A DNA stretch of 44,960 nt from Oscillospiraceae bacterium (lineage in GTDB: Bacteria > Bacillota > Clostridia > Oscillospirales > Oscillospiraceae), in NCBI GenBank assembly GCA_017552325.1, contig JAFZQE010000049.1, forward strand, positions 1 through 44,960, written 5' to 3'. The notes beneath the pieces are model-generated. The model was not told where the DNA came from. It saw only the letters and a program-made list of their open reading frames with translations, and did no database searches. A program made the translations under genes and the position numbers. Of this stretch, positions 6,007 through 13,031 are shown piece by piece. Each line of letters begins with the position of its first letter. The stretch's first letter is position 1.

Positions 6007-9000
6007 ATGGTCCGTAACAAACTGAAATCTCTGCTTGCGCTGTGCCTCGTTTTGTGCATGGCGCTGTCTCTGATCGTTTTTACGCCGCGGGCAAGCGCTG
6101 CGGAAACCGCCGTACGCAACTCGGATTTTGAGGCGGCGACGGAAACGGGATCGGAGCCGGAGCCCGTGGAGACCGAGCCCGAGGAAACCGAGCCCGAGGA
6201 GACCGAGCCCGAGGAGGCCGAGGAGACCGAGGAGATCACGGACGAGGACGTTCTGGCTGTCATCGAGCTGCTGAAGGGCATCGATTCTCTTCAGGAGATG
6301 CAGAACAAGCGCGCCACGATCACCGTGAAAACGGTCTATGCCGAGGCCGAAGAGGAGCACCTGGCCGCTCAGCAGCAGTACAAGGAATATGTGGACGGCA
6401 TGTTTGAAAAGCGCGCCGCCGCAAAGGAAGCCTATGAAGCGCTGAGCGACGAACAGAAGGAGCAGGTCCAGAGCGACGAGGACGGCGCGGCCGGTCTCGC
6501 GAAGCTCGACCCCTACGACAGCCTCCCCAACATCTTCCCGATGATCGGCGACTTCCCTCTGAGCATCACGCCGAGCAGCAACGAGTATTGCTACGAGGTC
6601 GTCCGCGCTTATGAGCTCAGCCAGAACATCACCGCCGACAAGGACTTCCCCTGCACGATCGCCCTCGTCGACGTCTCCGGCGACGCCACGTCCTGGACGC
6701 CGAACGCGCCCTACCAGTACGGGCAGAGCAACTATGAGATCACCTACTGCATCGACCTGAGAATGCCGACGACCCACGGCTGGCACTACAAGCGCGTGAA
6801 TCTGGAGGACTGCGACTATTACACGGCTTCGGACGCCGCGCACATCCGCGCCATCATTCTGACTTCCTATCCCTACCTTACCATGGATCAGATGAAGAGC
6901 AGCCTGATCGCCGGCGGCTTCAATGCGAGCTATGCCAACGCGCTGACCCGCAGCGACATGATCGCTGCCGTCCAGCAGGCGATCTGGGCTTACGCCAACC
7001 GCTCGAACATGGACAACATCACCGCGTCCACGACCTACGGCGGCACGGCGGAGGTCATCGACTACCCCTATCCGAGCAGACGTCTGATCAAGACCATGAA
7101 CGACTACCGCGGCGAGCTGTGGGACTGGTACAACACCGGCTTCAACTATGCCGCGCGCTATCCGACCATTTATGCCGACACCGCGGAGCGCGTCAACGCG
7201 CTGACCCAGTATCTCTGCAATCTTCCGGGCGTGGAGGCCCAGGACGATCAGATCATCATCACCGAGGTCAGCGTCGCCCGCTCGGACTTCATCGAGGGCT
7301 CCGACGATACATACAGCGTCGATCTGCGCATCTTCCTGAATCACGGCACGGCGGAGGGTGACATCAGCATCGTGGTCACCAGCTCTTCCGTCAGCGAGAC
7401 CGGTCAGAACCAGACCAGCGCGAAAACCATCCAGGTGAACAACGCTTCCGTCTACGAGACGACCATCACCGCCAAATACGGCGACACGGTCACGGTCGTC
7501 GTCGACGGCACGCAGACGCTCCCCAAGGGCGTGTACTTCTACGAGCCCGAGGGCGGCTTCGACAAATCGCAGGCCCTGGTCGGCCTCAGCGAAGGCGAGA
7601 CGCGGGTCCACGCCGAGACCTCCTTTGTGTTCGACAAGGACATCGACATGGGTCTGCGCGTTTACAAGGTCGCCGAAGAGACCAAGATCCCCATTTCCGA
7701 CATCAGCTTTGACGTCTACCGCGCGGAACCGGAAGACGGCACGACCCTCAGCGGCAAGCCGACGGACGAAGAGATCGCCGCCTATGCCACGGAGGAGAAT
7801 CTGGTCGGCACCATCACCACCGATTCGACCGGCTACGGCTTCCTGGAGCTGACGCGCGGCACCTTCCTGGTGATCGAGAGGTCCAGCCCCAAGGTCAAGG
7901 CCCCGGCCGATCCCTTCTATGTCACGATCCCCAGCACCGTCGAGGTCGTCGGTGAGGACGGCAGCGTCACGGTCGTGCATCAGGATATCGTCGCTGTTGT
8001 TGTGGAGAACATCCCTTTCGACACGCCGGATCCTGCCGTCGCGACGCCGGAAGTGACCAAGGCCATCAGCGGCAGGGACTGGAACGACGATGACAGCTTC
8101 ACCTTCAAGCTCGAGGCCGTGACCGAAGGCGCGCCGATGCCCGAGGATCCCACCGCCGTCGCCACCAAAGCTTCGCCCCTCGCGGTCTTCGGGTCCATCA
8201 GCTTCAAGAAGGTCGGCACCTATGAATACCGCATCTCGGAGCTTTCCGGCACCATTCCCGGCATGAGCTACGACATCACGGCCCATCAGGTCGTCGTCAC
8301 CGTGAAAAAGGCCACGGACGGCAGCAACAAGCTCGTCGCCACGCTTTCCTATGACGGCGCTTCTTCCCTCACGGTGAGCAACAGCTTCGAGCCGGTCCTG
8401 GTCGCTCCGGAAGTGACCAAGGAGATCGAAGGCAGAGACTGGGGCGACAGGGACTCCTTCACCTTCCGGCTGCAGCCGGTCACCGAGGGCGCTCCCATGC
8501 CCGCGAACGAGACCGCCGTCGCCACCAGGGCGAATCCCGTCGCCGTATTCGGCAGCATCAGCTATGATAAGGTCGGCAGCTACGAATACTACATCACCGA
8601 AGACAAGGGCGAGCTGCCGGGCATGAGCTATGATATCGCTTATCACCAGCTCATGGTCACCGTCTCCGTGGCGGAGGACGGCAGCAACCGCCTCGTTGCT
8701 GAGCTGAGCTATGACGGGACCGGCGTTCTCCTGATCACCAACCGCTTCACCCCGGCCGAGGCGACCCCGGAGGTCACCAAGCTGCTCGACGGCAGAGACT
8801 GGAACGACGACGATACCTTCACCTTCCTGCTCGAGGCTGTCACCAAAGGCGCTCCCCTGCCCGAGGATCCCACGGCTGTCGCCACCAAGGCTTCGCCCGT
8901 CGCCGTCTTTGACACGCTCTCCTTCAGCGACGTCGGCGTCTATGTGTACCGCATCACCGAGGTCGACGGCGGCATCGAGGGCGTGACCTACGACATCAGC

Positions 9001-11043
9001 GCCCACCAGGTGATCGTTACCGTCGAGAAGGACGAATCCGGCAGCAAGCTTGTCGCATCCATCTCCTACGACGAGGCGGAAAGCCTGACGGTGACCAACA
9101 GCTTTGAGTACCCCACGCCCACAGAGGCGACGCCGGAAGTCACCAAGGCGCTCGTCGGCAGAGACTGGAATGACGACGATACCTTCACCTTCCGCCTTGA
9201 CGCCGTGACCGAGGGCGCTCCCCTGCCCGAGACCGTCACCGCCGTCGCGACCAAGGAAGCCAAGACCGCCGTCTTCTGCAGCATCCGCTTTGACGCCGAG
9301 GGTACCTACGAATACACCATCACCGAGATCGACGGCGGCATCGAAGGCGTCACCTACGACATCAGCGCTCACAAGGTGACCGTTACCGTCACGAAGGACG
9401 AGACCGAATACAAGCTCGTCGCTTCCGTTTCCTACGACGGCGCCGAAAGCCTGACCGTGACCAACCGCTTTGAGAATCCCACGCCCGCAGAGGCGACGCC
9501 CGAAGTCACCAAGGCCATCTCCGGCAGAGACTGGAACGATGACGACAGCTTCACCTTCAAGCTCGAGGCCGTCACCGAGGGCGCTCCCCTGCCCGAAAAG
9601 GACACCGCCGTCGCGACCAAGGACGCTAAGACCGCCGTCTTCGGCAGCATCCGCTTTGACACGGTCGGCACCTACGAATACACCATCACCGAGCTGGACG
9701 GCGGCATCGAGGGCGTCACCTACGACATCAGCGCCCACAAGGTGACCGTCACCGTCACGAAGGACGAGACCGAATACAAGCTCGTCGCCGCGCTCTCCTA
9801 CGACGGCGCCGCAAGCCTCACGGTCACCAACAGCTATGAGGCCCCCGCGCCTGCGAAGGCCGCTCCGGAAGTGACCAAGGCGCTCGTCGGCAGAGACTGG
9901 AACGACGACGACAGCTTCACCTTCCGCCTTGACGCCGTCACCGAGGGCGCTCCCCTGCCCGCGTCCGTCACCGCCACCGCGACCAAGGAAGCCAAGACCG
10001 CCGTCTTCGGCAGCATCCGCTTTGACGCCGAGGGTACCTATGAATACACCATCACCGAGATCGGCGGCGGCATCGAGGGCGTCACCTACGATATCAGCGC
10101 CCACAAGGTGACCGTTACCGTCACGAAGGACGAGACCGAATACAAGCTCGTCGCCGCGCTTTCCTACGACGGCGCCGAAAGCCTGACGGTGACCAACGTC
10201 TTTGAAAATCCCACGCCCGCAGAGGCGACGCCGGAAGTCACCAAGGCCATCTCCGGCAGAGACTGGAACGATGACGACAGCTTCACCTTCAAGCTCGAGG
10301 CCGTCACGGAAGGCGCGCCCATGCCCGAAAAGGACACCGCCGTCGCGACCAAGGAGGCCAAGACCGCCGTCTTCGGCAGCATCCGCTTTGACACGGTCGG
10401 CACCTATGTCTACCGCATCACCGAGGTCGCCGGCTCCGCGCCCGCCATGACCTACGATCTCACGGCGCATCAGCTTGTCATCACGGTTTCCCGCTCGACC
10501 GACGGAAGCAACAAGCTCGTCGCCTCCCTGCGCTACGACGGCGCCGAGAGCCTCACGGTCACCAACACCTATCAGCCGGTCCCGACCAGCGTCGAATTCA
10601 AGGGAACCAAGACCATCTCCGGCAAAACGTCCTCCAAGCCCACCTTCTCCTTTACGCTGGTGGAAACGACGCCCGGCGCAACCTACAAGGAAACCGTGAA
10701 TTTGAAGGGCAGCGGCAGCTTCCAGTTCAAGACCATCACCTATGACAAGCCGGGGATCCACACCTATGAGATCACCGAGGTCAGGGGCTCCGCGTCCGGG
10801 TGGATCTATGATACGAAGAAGTACACGGTCACCGTAACCGTCACCGCCGACGAGAAAGGGAATCTGAGCGCCGCCGTCACCGGTCTGGACAAGGACGGCA
10901 CGGTCACCTTCAAGAACACCTACGATCCCTCCAAGCCGCCCACGGGCGACGATATGCACCCGCTTGCCTGGGGTCTTTCCGCACTGGCTTCCCTCACGGC
11001 GCTTGTTTATCTCAGCATGCGCCTGAAGAAACGGCACGGATAA
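6007..11043 (+). CDS. Cell-wall-anchored thioester adhesin with tandem isopeptide pilin-like domains
   Basis: The protein has 1678 residues. In order it has: a signal peptide (residues 1-35, cleaved near ASA-AE); an acidic Glu/Thr/Pro stretch; a thioester domain with Cys near residue 248 (TYCIDLR) and the VQQAIW motif near 323, the expected Cys-Gln crosslink pair; and a Cna-B/SpaA-like domain (GLRVYKVAEE). Seven tandem modules of about 120 residues follow, then one diverged module. Each carries the isopeptide trio: Lys in EVTK, Glu at the end of Y-x-Y-x-I-[TS]-E, and Asn in the L-T-V-T-N strand. The C-terminus has KPPTGD near residue 1643, a hydrophobic helix and a KKRHG tail, which is a sortase signal of non-canonical type. 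Thioester adhesins bind host or plant surface amines covalently. No sortase or pilin partner is nearby. ATG 6007 has AAAGGGG upstream. Confidence 0.9.
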   Translation: MVRNKLKSLLALCLVLCMALSLIVFTPRASAAETAVRNSDFEAATETGSEPEPVETEPEETEPEETEPEEAEETEEITDEDVLAVIELLKGIDSLQEMQNKRATITVKTVYAEAEEEHLAAQQQYKEYVDGMFEKRAAAKEAYEALSDEQKEQVQSDEDGAAGLAKLDPYDSLPNIFPMIGDFPLSITPSSNEYCYEVVRAYELSQNITADKDFPCTIALVDVSGDATSWTPNAPYQYGQSNYEITYCIDLRMPTTHGWHYKRVNLEDCDYYTASDAAHIRAIILTSYPYLTMDQMKSSLIAGGFNASYANALTRSDMIAAVQQAIWAYANRSNMDNITASTTYGGTAEVIDYPYPSRRLIKTMNDYRGELWDWYNTGFNYAARYPTIYADTAERVNALTQYLCNLPGVEAQDDQIIITEVSVARSDFIEGSDDTYSVDLRIFLNHGTAEGDISIVVTSSSVSETGQNQTSAKTIQVNNASVYETTITAKYGDTVTVVVDGTQTLPKGVYFYEPEGGFDKSQALVGLSEGETRVHAETSFVFDKDIDMGLRVYKVAEETKIPISDISFDVYRAEPEDGTTLSGKPTDEEIAAYATEENLVGTITTDSTGYGFLELTRGTFLVIERSSPKVKAPADPFYVTIPSTVEVVGEDGSVTVVHQDIVAVVVENIPFDTPDPAVATPEVTKAISGRDWNDDDSFTFKLEAVTEGAPMPEDPTAVATKASPLAVFGSISFKKVGTYEYRISELSGTIPGMSYDITAHQVVVTVKKATDGSNKLVATLSYDGASSLTVSNSFEPVLVAPEVTKEIEGRDWGDRDSFTFRLQPVTEGAPMPANETAVATRANPVAVFGSISYDKVGSYEYYITEDKGELPGMSYDIAYHQLMVTVSVAEDGSNRLVAELSYDGTGVLLITNRFTPAEATPEVTKLLDGRDWNDDDTFTFLLEAVTKGAPLPEDPTAVATKASPVAVFDTLSFSDVGVYVYRITEVDGGIEGVTYDISAHQVIVTVEKDESGSKLVASISYDEAESLTVTNSFEYPTPTEATPEVTKALVGRDWNDDDTFTFRLDAVTEGAPLPETVTAVATKEAKTAVFCSIRFDAEGTYEYTITEIDGGIEGVTYDISAHKVTVTVTKDETEYKLVASVSYDGAESLTVTNRFENPTPAEATPEVTKAISGRDWNDDDSFTFKLEAVTEGAPLPEKDTAVATKDAKTAVFGSIRFDTVGTYEYTITELDGGIEGVTYDISAHKVTVTVTKDETEYKLVAALSYDGAASLTVTNSYEAPAPAKAAPEVTKALVGRDWNDDDSFTFRLDAVTEGAPLPASVTATATKEAKTAVFGSIRFDAEGTYEYTITEIGGGIEGVTYDISAHKVTVTVTKDETEYKLVAALSYDGAESLTVTNVFENPTPAEATPEVTKAISGRDWNDDDSFTFKLEAVTEGAPMPEKDTAVATKEAKTAVFGSIRFDTVGTYVYRITEVAGSAPAMTYDLTAHQLVITVSRSTDGSNKLVASLRYDGAESLTVTNTYQPVPTSVEFKGTKTISGKTSSKPTFSFTLVETTPGATYKETVNLKGSGSFQFKTITYDKPGIHTYEITEVRGSASGWIYDTKKYTVTVTVTADEKGNLSAAVTGLDKDGTVTFKNTYDPSKPPTGDDMHPLAWGLSALASLTALVYLSMRLKKRHG
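8038..10570 (+). repeat. Seven tandem coding repeats (360-366 bp) in the adhesin
   Basis: The conserved Lys codon of each EVTK falls at 8059, 8419, 8779, 9145, 9511, 9877 and 10243, giving spacings of 360, 360, 366, 366, 366 and 366 bp. Copies four to seven are very similar at the DNA level, so recombination could change the copy number. Confidence 0.9.
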
Positions 11044-11064
11044 GCGCCGGCAAACAAAAATATT

Positions 11065-11095
11065 TGAATAATACCTCCGTTTACGGGAAAGAATA
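11065..11095 (+). promoter_or_regulatory. Forespore-type (sigma-F/G-like) promoter of the SpoIIQ-like gene
   Basis: TGAATA (11065-11070) and GGAAAGAATA (11086-11095) are separated by 15 bp. By memory of the Bacillus consensus (wGywTA, 15 bp, GGnrAnAnTw) the -10 matches at every defined position and the -35 at five of six. Transcription would begin near 11102. In B. subtilis spoIIQ is under sigma-F, which agrees with the gene call. Confidence 0.6.
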
Positions 11096-11128
11096 GCCAT
11101 GCAACCCAATTCTCGTAAACGGAGGTAT
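11071..11128 (+). promoter_or_regulatory. 15-bp inverted repeat covering the SpoIIQ-like ribosome-binding site
   Basis: The left arm ATACCTCCGTTTACG (11071-11085) is perfectly complementary to the right arm (11114-11128), which contains the GGAGGT Shine-Dalgarno. The loop is 28 bases. The left arm is exactly the spacer of the predicted sporulation promoter, so only transcripts entering from upstream would contain both arms. Confidence 0.75.
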
Positions 11129-11132
11129 GTTT

Positions 11133-11870
11133 ATGAACAGCAGCAGCTCCGGCAAAGGGCTGGAGAGTTTTCTTTCCGGAAAGGGCTTCTACATAGTCCT
11201 TTTCCTGTGCGCCGCGGTGATCGGCGCGTCCGCCTGGATGATGGCGGCGGGGAATGAGACTATGAGCGACGACGCCCTGCAGACGATCGCCGACGGCAGC
11301 GGAGACCGCCGGGTCGAGACCGTGATCATTCCGGCGCGCCCCGAGCGGGAGAGCCTCGATCCCTCGCTGGATGCGGAGGCACCGGCCGTGTCCGAAGAAG
11401 AGCCCGCCGATCTGACCGTGCCAGCGGAAAACGACAACAGCCAGCCGGTGGAGGCCGCCGCGCCGGTGTTCACCTGGCCGGTCAGCGGCGAACCGGACCG
11501 CAGCTACAGCGGAGACCGTCTGGTTTTCGACGTGACGATGCAGGACTGGCGCAGCCATGAGGGCCTGGACATCCTGGCCGAGCGCGGCGCCGTCGTACAG
11601 GCTTCCTGCGCCGGAACCGTGGAGAGCGTCCGCGCCGACGACCTGTTCGGCGTGGTCGTCACGCTCCGCCATTCCGACGGCAGCCGGACCATCTACGCCA
11701 ATCTGGAGGACTCCCCCGCCGTCGCGGAGGGCGACTGGGTCGAGACCGGACAGGCGCTCGGCGCGGTCGGCCGCAGCGCGCTGTGCGAGGTCGGCCAGCC
11801 CTCCCATCTGCACTTTGCCATGCAGGTCAACGGGCGCTATGTTGACCCGATGGACTACCTGGCCGCCTGA
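11133..11870 (+). CDS. spoIIQ: SpoIIQ-like M23 (LytM) family membrane peptidase
   Basis: The protein has 245 residues. A cytoplasmic Ser/Gly/Lys-rich start is followed by a membrane segment at about residues 18-38, an acidic linker, and a C-terminal LytM/M23 domain. Both zinc motifs are present: HEGLD (HxxxD) and HLH near the C-terminus (SHLHFAM). As in clostridial SpoIIQ, the domain could therefore be active, whereas B. subtilis SpoIIQ has a degenerate site. SpoIIQ sits in the forespore membrane and pairs with SpoIIIAH in the engulfment channel. ATG 11133 lies six bases after GGAGGT; the ATG at 11127 abuts it and is too close. A sporulation-type promoter upstream supports the call. A general M23 endopeptidase remains the alternative. 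Confidence 0.75.
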   Translation: MNSSSSGKGLESFLSGKGFYIVLFLCAAVIGASAWMMAAGNETMSDDALQTIADGSGDRRVETVIIPARPERESLDPSLDAEAPAVSEEEPADLTVPAENDNSQPVEAAAPVFTWPVSGEPDRSYSGDRLVFDVTMQDWRSHEGLDILAERGAVVQASCAGTVESVRADDLFGVVVTLRHSDGSRTIYANLEDSPAVAEGDWVETGQALGAVGRSALCEVGQPSHLHFAMQVNGRYVDPMDYLAA

Positions 11871-11913
11871 GGCCGGAAGGCCGAAAAAACAGCCGAAAAC
11901 GCGAAAAAAACTG

Positions 11914-11942
11914 TTGACAACCGGGCTCTCTGCTGATATAAT
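11914..11942 (+). promoter_or_regulatory. Consensus promoter of the tRNA operon
   Basis: TTGACA (11914-11919) and TATAAT (11937-11942) with a 17-bp spacer give a perfect sigma-A promoter. It lies 25 bases before tRNA-Met. Confidence 0.92.
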
Positions 11943-11966
11943 TCCTATGCTGTTTCGGCAGCATAT

Positions 11967-12043
11967 GGCGGCATAGCTCAGTTGGCCAGAGCATTCGGTT
12001 CATACCCGAAGTGTCCCCGGTTCGAATCCAGGTGCCGCTACCA
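11967..12043 (+). tRNA. tRNA-Met (anticodon CAT, elongator type)
   Basis: The 77-nt cloverleaf has an acceptor stem of GGCGGCA with TGCCGCT, a D arm GCTC/GAGC, an anticodon stem TTCGG/CCGAA with loop TTCATAC, a T loop TTCGAAT and an encoded CCA. The G1-U72 wobble and the lack of the three G-C anticodon pairs argue for an elongator rather than the initiator. The T stem (CCCGG/CCAGG) contains one C-A mismatch at the central pair. Confidence 0.93.
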
Positions 12044-12074
12044 AAAGGCGCGACCGCAAGGCCGCGCCATATCC

Positions 12075-12149
12075 GGCCCGTTGGTCAAGTGGTTAAGACA
12101 CCGCCCTTTCACGGCGGTAACATGGGTTCGAGTCCCGTACGGGTCACCA
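12075..12149 (+). tRNA. tRNA-Glu (anticodon TTC)
   Basis: The 75-nt cloverleaf has an acceptor stem of GGCCCGT with ACGGGTC (one G-U), an anticodon stem CCGCC/GGCGG with loop CTTTCAC, a T arm GGGTTCGAGTCCC and an encoded CCA. It is 31 bases from tRNA-Met and shares its promoter and terminator. Confidence 0.95.
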
Positions 12150-12189
12150 AAAACGAGCAGCCCACCGCAAGGTGGGCTGCTTCGTTTTT
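12150..12189 (+). terminator. Terminator of the tRNA operon
   Basis: GCAGCCCACC-GCAA-GGTGGGCTGC with flanking A and T tracts directly follows the CCA end of tRNA-Glu. The next 290 bases, to 12480, contain no supported gene. They hold a partial tRNA-Glu copy, a GC-rich hairpin region (about 12233-12285), a 53-bp repeat and the promoter of the ATP-cone gene. Confidence 0.88.
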
Positions 12190-12284
12190 GATCATCTCCG
12201 TCCCTCGCGGGACTCGAAGGGAGCGGTGTAAGAAAACGTGCCGGTGGCACGTTTTCCCCGCGACCCAGCCCGCCCGCAGGCGGG

Positions 12285-12302
12285 GAGTCCCGTACGGGTC
12301 AC
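12285..12302 (+). repeat. Second copy of the tRNA-Glu 3' end (18 bp)
   Basis: GAGTCCCGTACGGGTCAC repeats tRNA-Glu positions 12130-12147 exactly, 155 bp downstream. It is followed by another A-rich, hairpin-containing stretch. It lacks the rest of the tRNA, so it is a scar, not a gene. A duplicated tRNA 3' end is the usual footprint of integrase-mediated insertion or of tRNA-array recombination. Confidence 0.75.
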
Positions 12303-12311
12303 AAAAATAAG

Positions 12312-12364
12312 ACAGTCCGCCTTGTGCGGGCTGTCTTTTTGCATCTCCTTCGCCGGGACTCGAA
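12312..12364. repeat. 53-bp direct repeat, copy A
   Basis: This matches 12856-12908 at 51 of 53 positions. It contains a terminator-like hairpin (CAGTCCGC, GCGGGCTG, T tract) followed by a segment that, on the minus strand, resembles a tRNA T-arm (TTCGAGTCCCGGCG). Confidence 0.85.
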
Positions 12365-12405
12365 GGCAATTGCGGCAAGGCGGAGCGGGAAAATCATCGA
12401 AGCAC

Positions 12406-12434
12406 TTGTTGCCCGTGCCCGTCTGTGTTATAAT
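12406..12434 (+). promoter_or_regulatory. Extended -10 promoter of the ATP-cone gene
   Basis: TGTTATAAT (12426-12434) is a perfect extended -10. A weak TTGTTG -35 (12406-12411) lies 17 bp from the TATAAT hexamer. Confidence 0.7.
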
Positions 12435-12480
12435 AGGAGCTGCCAAAGCATGATATTTTCACTGAAGGAGGAATTTCTCC

Positions 12481-12744
12481 GTGAAGATCACCAAGAAGAA
12501 CGGAAATGTCAGTCTGTATGACGACGAGAAGGTTGCCAGAAGTATTCTGAAGGCCAACGCGGACACACGGTCGGAGTCGATCACGCCCGCCGTGGCAGCC
12601 GCCCTGGCCGACACTGTGTTTCTTCGTCTGACGCAGCAGCATGAGATCATCAGCACCGCCGACGTGCGCAGCTGCGTCGTCGCCCTGCTGCGTGAGAGAG
12701 GGCTGTATCAGACGGCGGAAAGCTATGCCGAATACACGAAATAA
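12481..12744 (+). CDS. Stand-alone ATP-cone domain protein
   Basis: The protein has 87 residues, starting at GTG 12481 after AAGGAGG (12465-12471). MKITKKNGNVSLYDDEKVARS and the following helices match the ATP-cone, the nucleotide-sensing module at the N-terminus of ribonucleotide reductases (NrdA, NrdD) and in the repressor NrdR. Here it is the whole protein: no zinc ribbon precedes it and no reductase follows. Free-standing ATP-cones may act as regulators, but their partners are unknown. The ribosome site GGAG and a CTCC just before the start codon can pair locally (12467-12480), which may limit initiation. The gene has its own promoter and terminator and is flanked by 53-bp direct repeats, so it may have moved or be subject to deletion. 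Confidence 0.8.
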   Translation: MKITKKNGNVSLYDDEKVARSILKANADTRSESITPAVAAALADTVFLRLTQQHEIISTADVRSCVVALLRERGLYQTAESYAEYTK

Positions 12745-12766
12745 TCATTCCCTGTTAAAAAATCGG

Positions 12767-12799
12767 GAGACCGACGCAATGCGTCGGTCTCTCGTTTTT
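12767..12799 (+). terminator. Terminator after the ATP-cone gene
   Basis: GAGACCGACGC and GCGTCGGTCTC flank a three-base loop and are followed by TCGTTTTTT. Confidence 0.88.
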
Positions 12800-12855
12800 T
12801 ACGCGCTGAACCCTCCTGGACAGTTTGGATTCCAACCTCAATTTTTTACCAGAAA

Positions 12856-12908
12856 ACAGTCCGCCTTGCGCGGGCTGTTTTTTTGCATCTCCTTCGCCGG
12901 GACTCGAA
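12856..12908. repeat. 53-bp direct repeat, copy B
   Basis: This is the second copy of the 12312-12364 repeat, 544 bp downstream, with the same hairpin and T-arm-like part. After it the T-arm-like match continues (GAACCCG), so this copy preserves more of the presumed tRNA-derived sequence than copy A. Confidence 0.85.
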
Positions 12909-12943
12909 CCCGTGAGCTCTTCGCGAGGCGCCGTGGCGCTATT

Positions 12944-12962
12944 ATTGCAACAAAAATTGCAA
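12944..12962. promoter_or_regulatory. Candidate operator of the MATE-TetR operon
   Basis: Two ATTGCAA copies separated by CAAAA contain the self-complementary TTGCAA and so form a symmetric 19-bp site. It lies just upstream of the MATE promoter. The TetR gene in the same operon is the obvious candidate binder. Confidence 0.45.
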
Positions 12963-12971
12963 TATTGATGC

Positions 12972-13000
12972 TTGCTTTTCCGTTTTCAAGCCTATAAAAT
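12972..13000 (+). promoter_or_regulatory. Promoter of the MATE-TetR-GH43 operon
   Basis: TTGCTT (12972-12977) and TAAAAT (12995-13000) are separated by 17 bp, in an AT-rich stretch 32 bases before the start codon. Confidence 0.6.
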
Positions 13001-13031
13001 AAAAATAGAAATCGGGAAAGGAGGGCGCGAT

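Noticed and set aside
8038-10570. Possible CRISPR array
   Set aside because: Repeat units are 360-366 bp, in frame and encode protein modules. There are no short repeats with unique spacers.
5959-11109. A 1716-codon open frame antisense to the adhesin
   Set aside because: It mirrors the repeats of the real gene, lacks a signal or family features, and arises from GC-rich codon bias. The sense frame has a complete domain order.
12899-12940. Additional tRNA gene on the minus strand
   Set aside because: Only a T-arm-like piece is present; no anticodon arm or acceptor stem can be folded.
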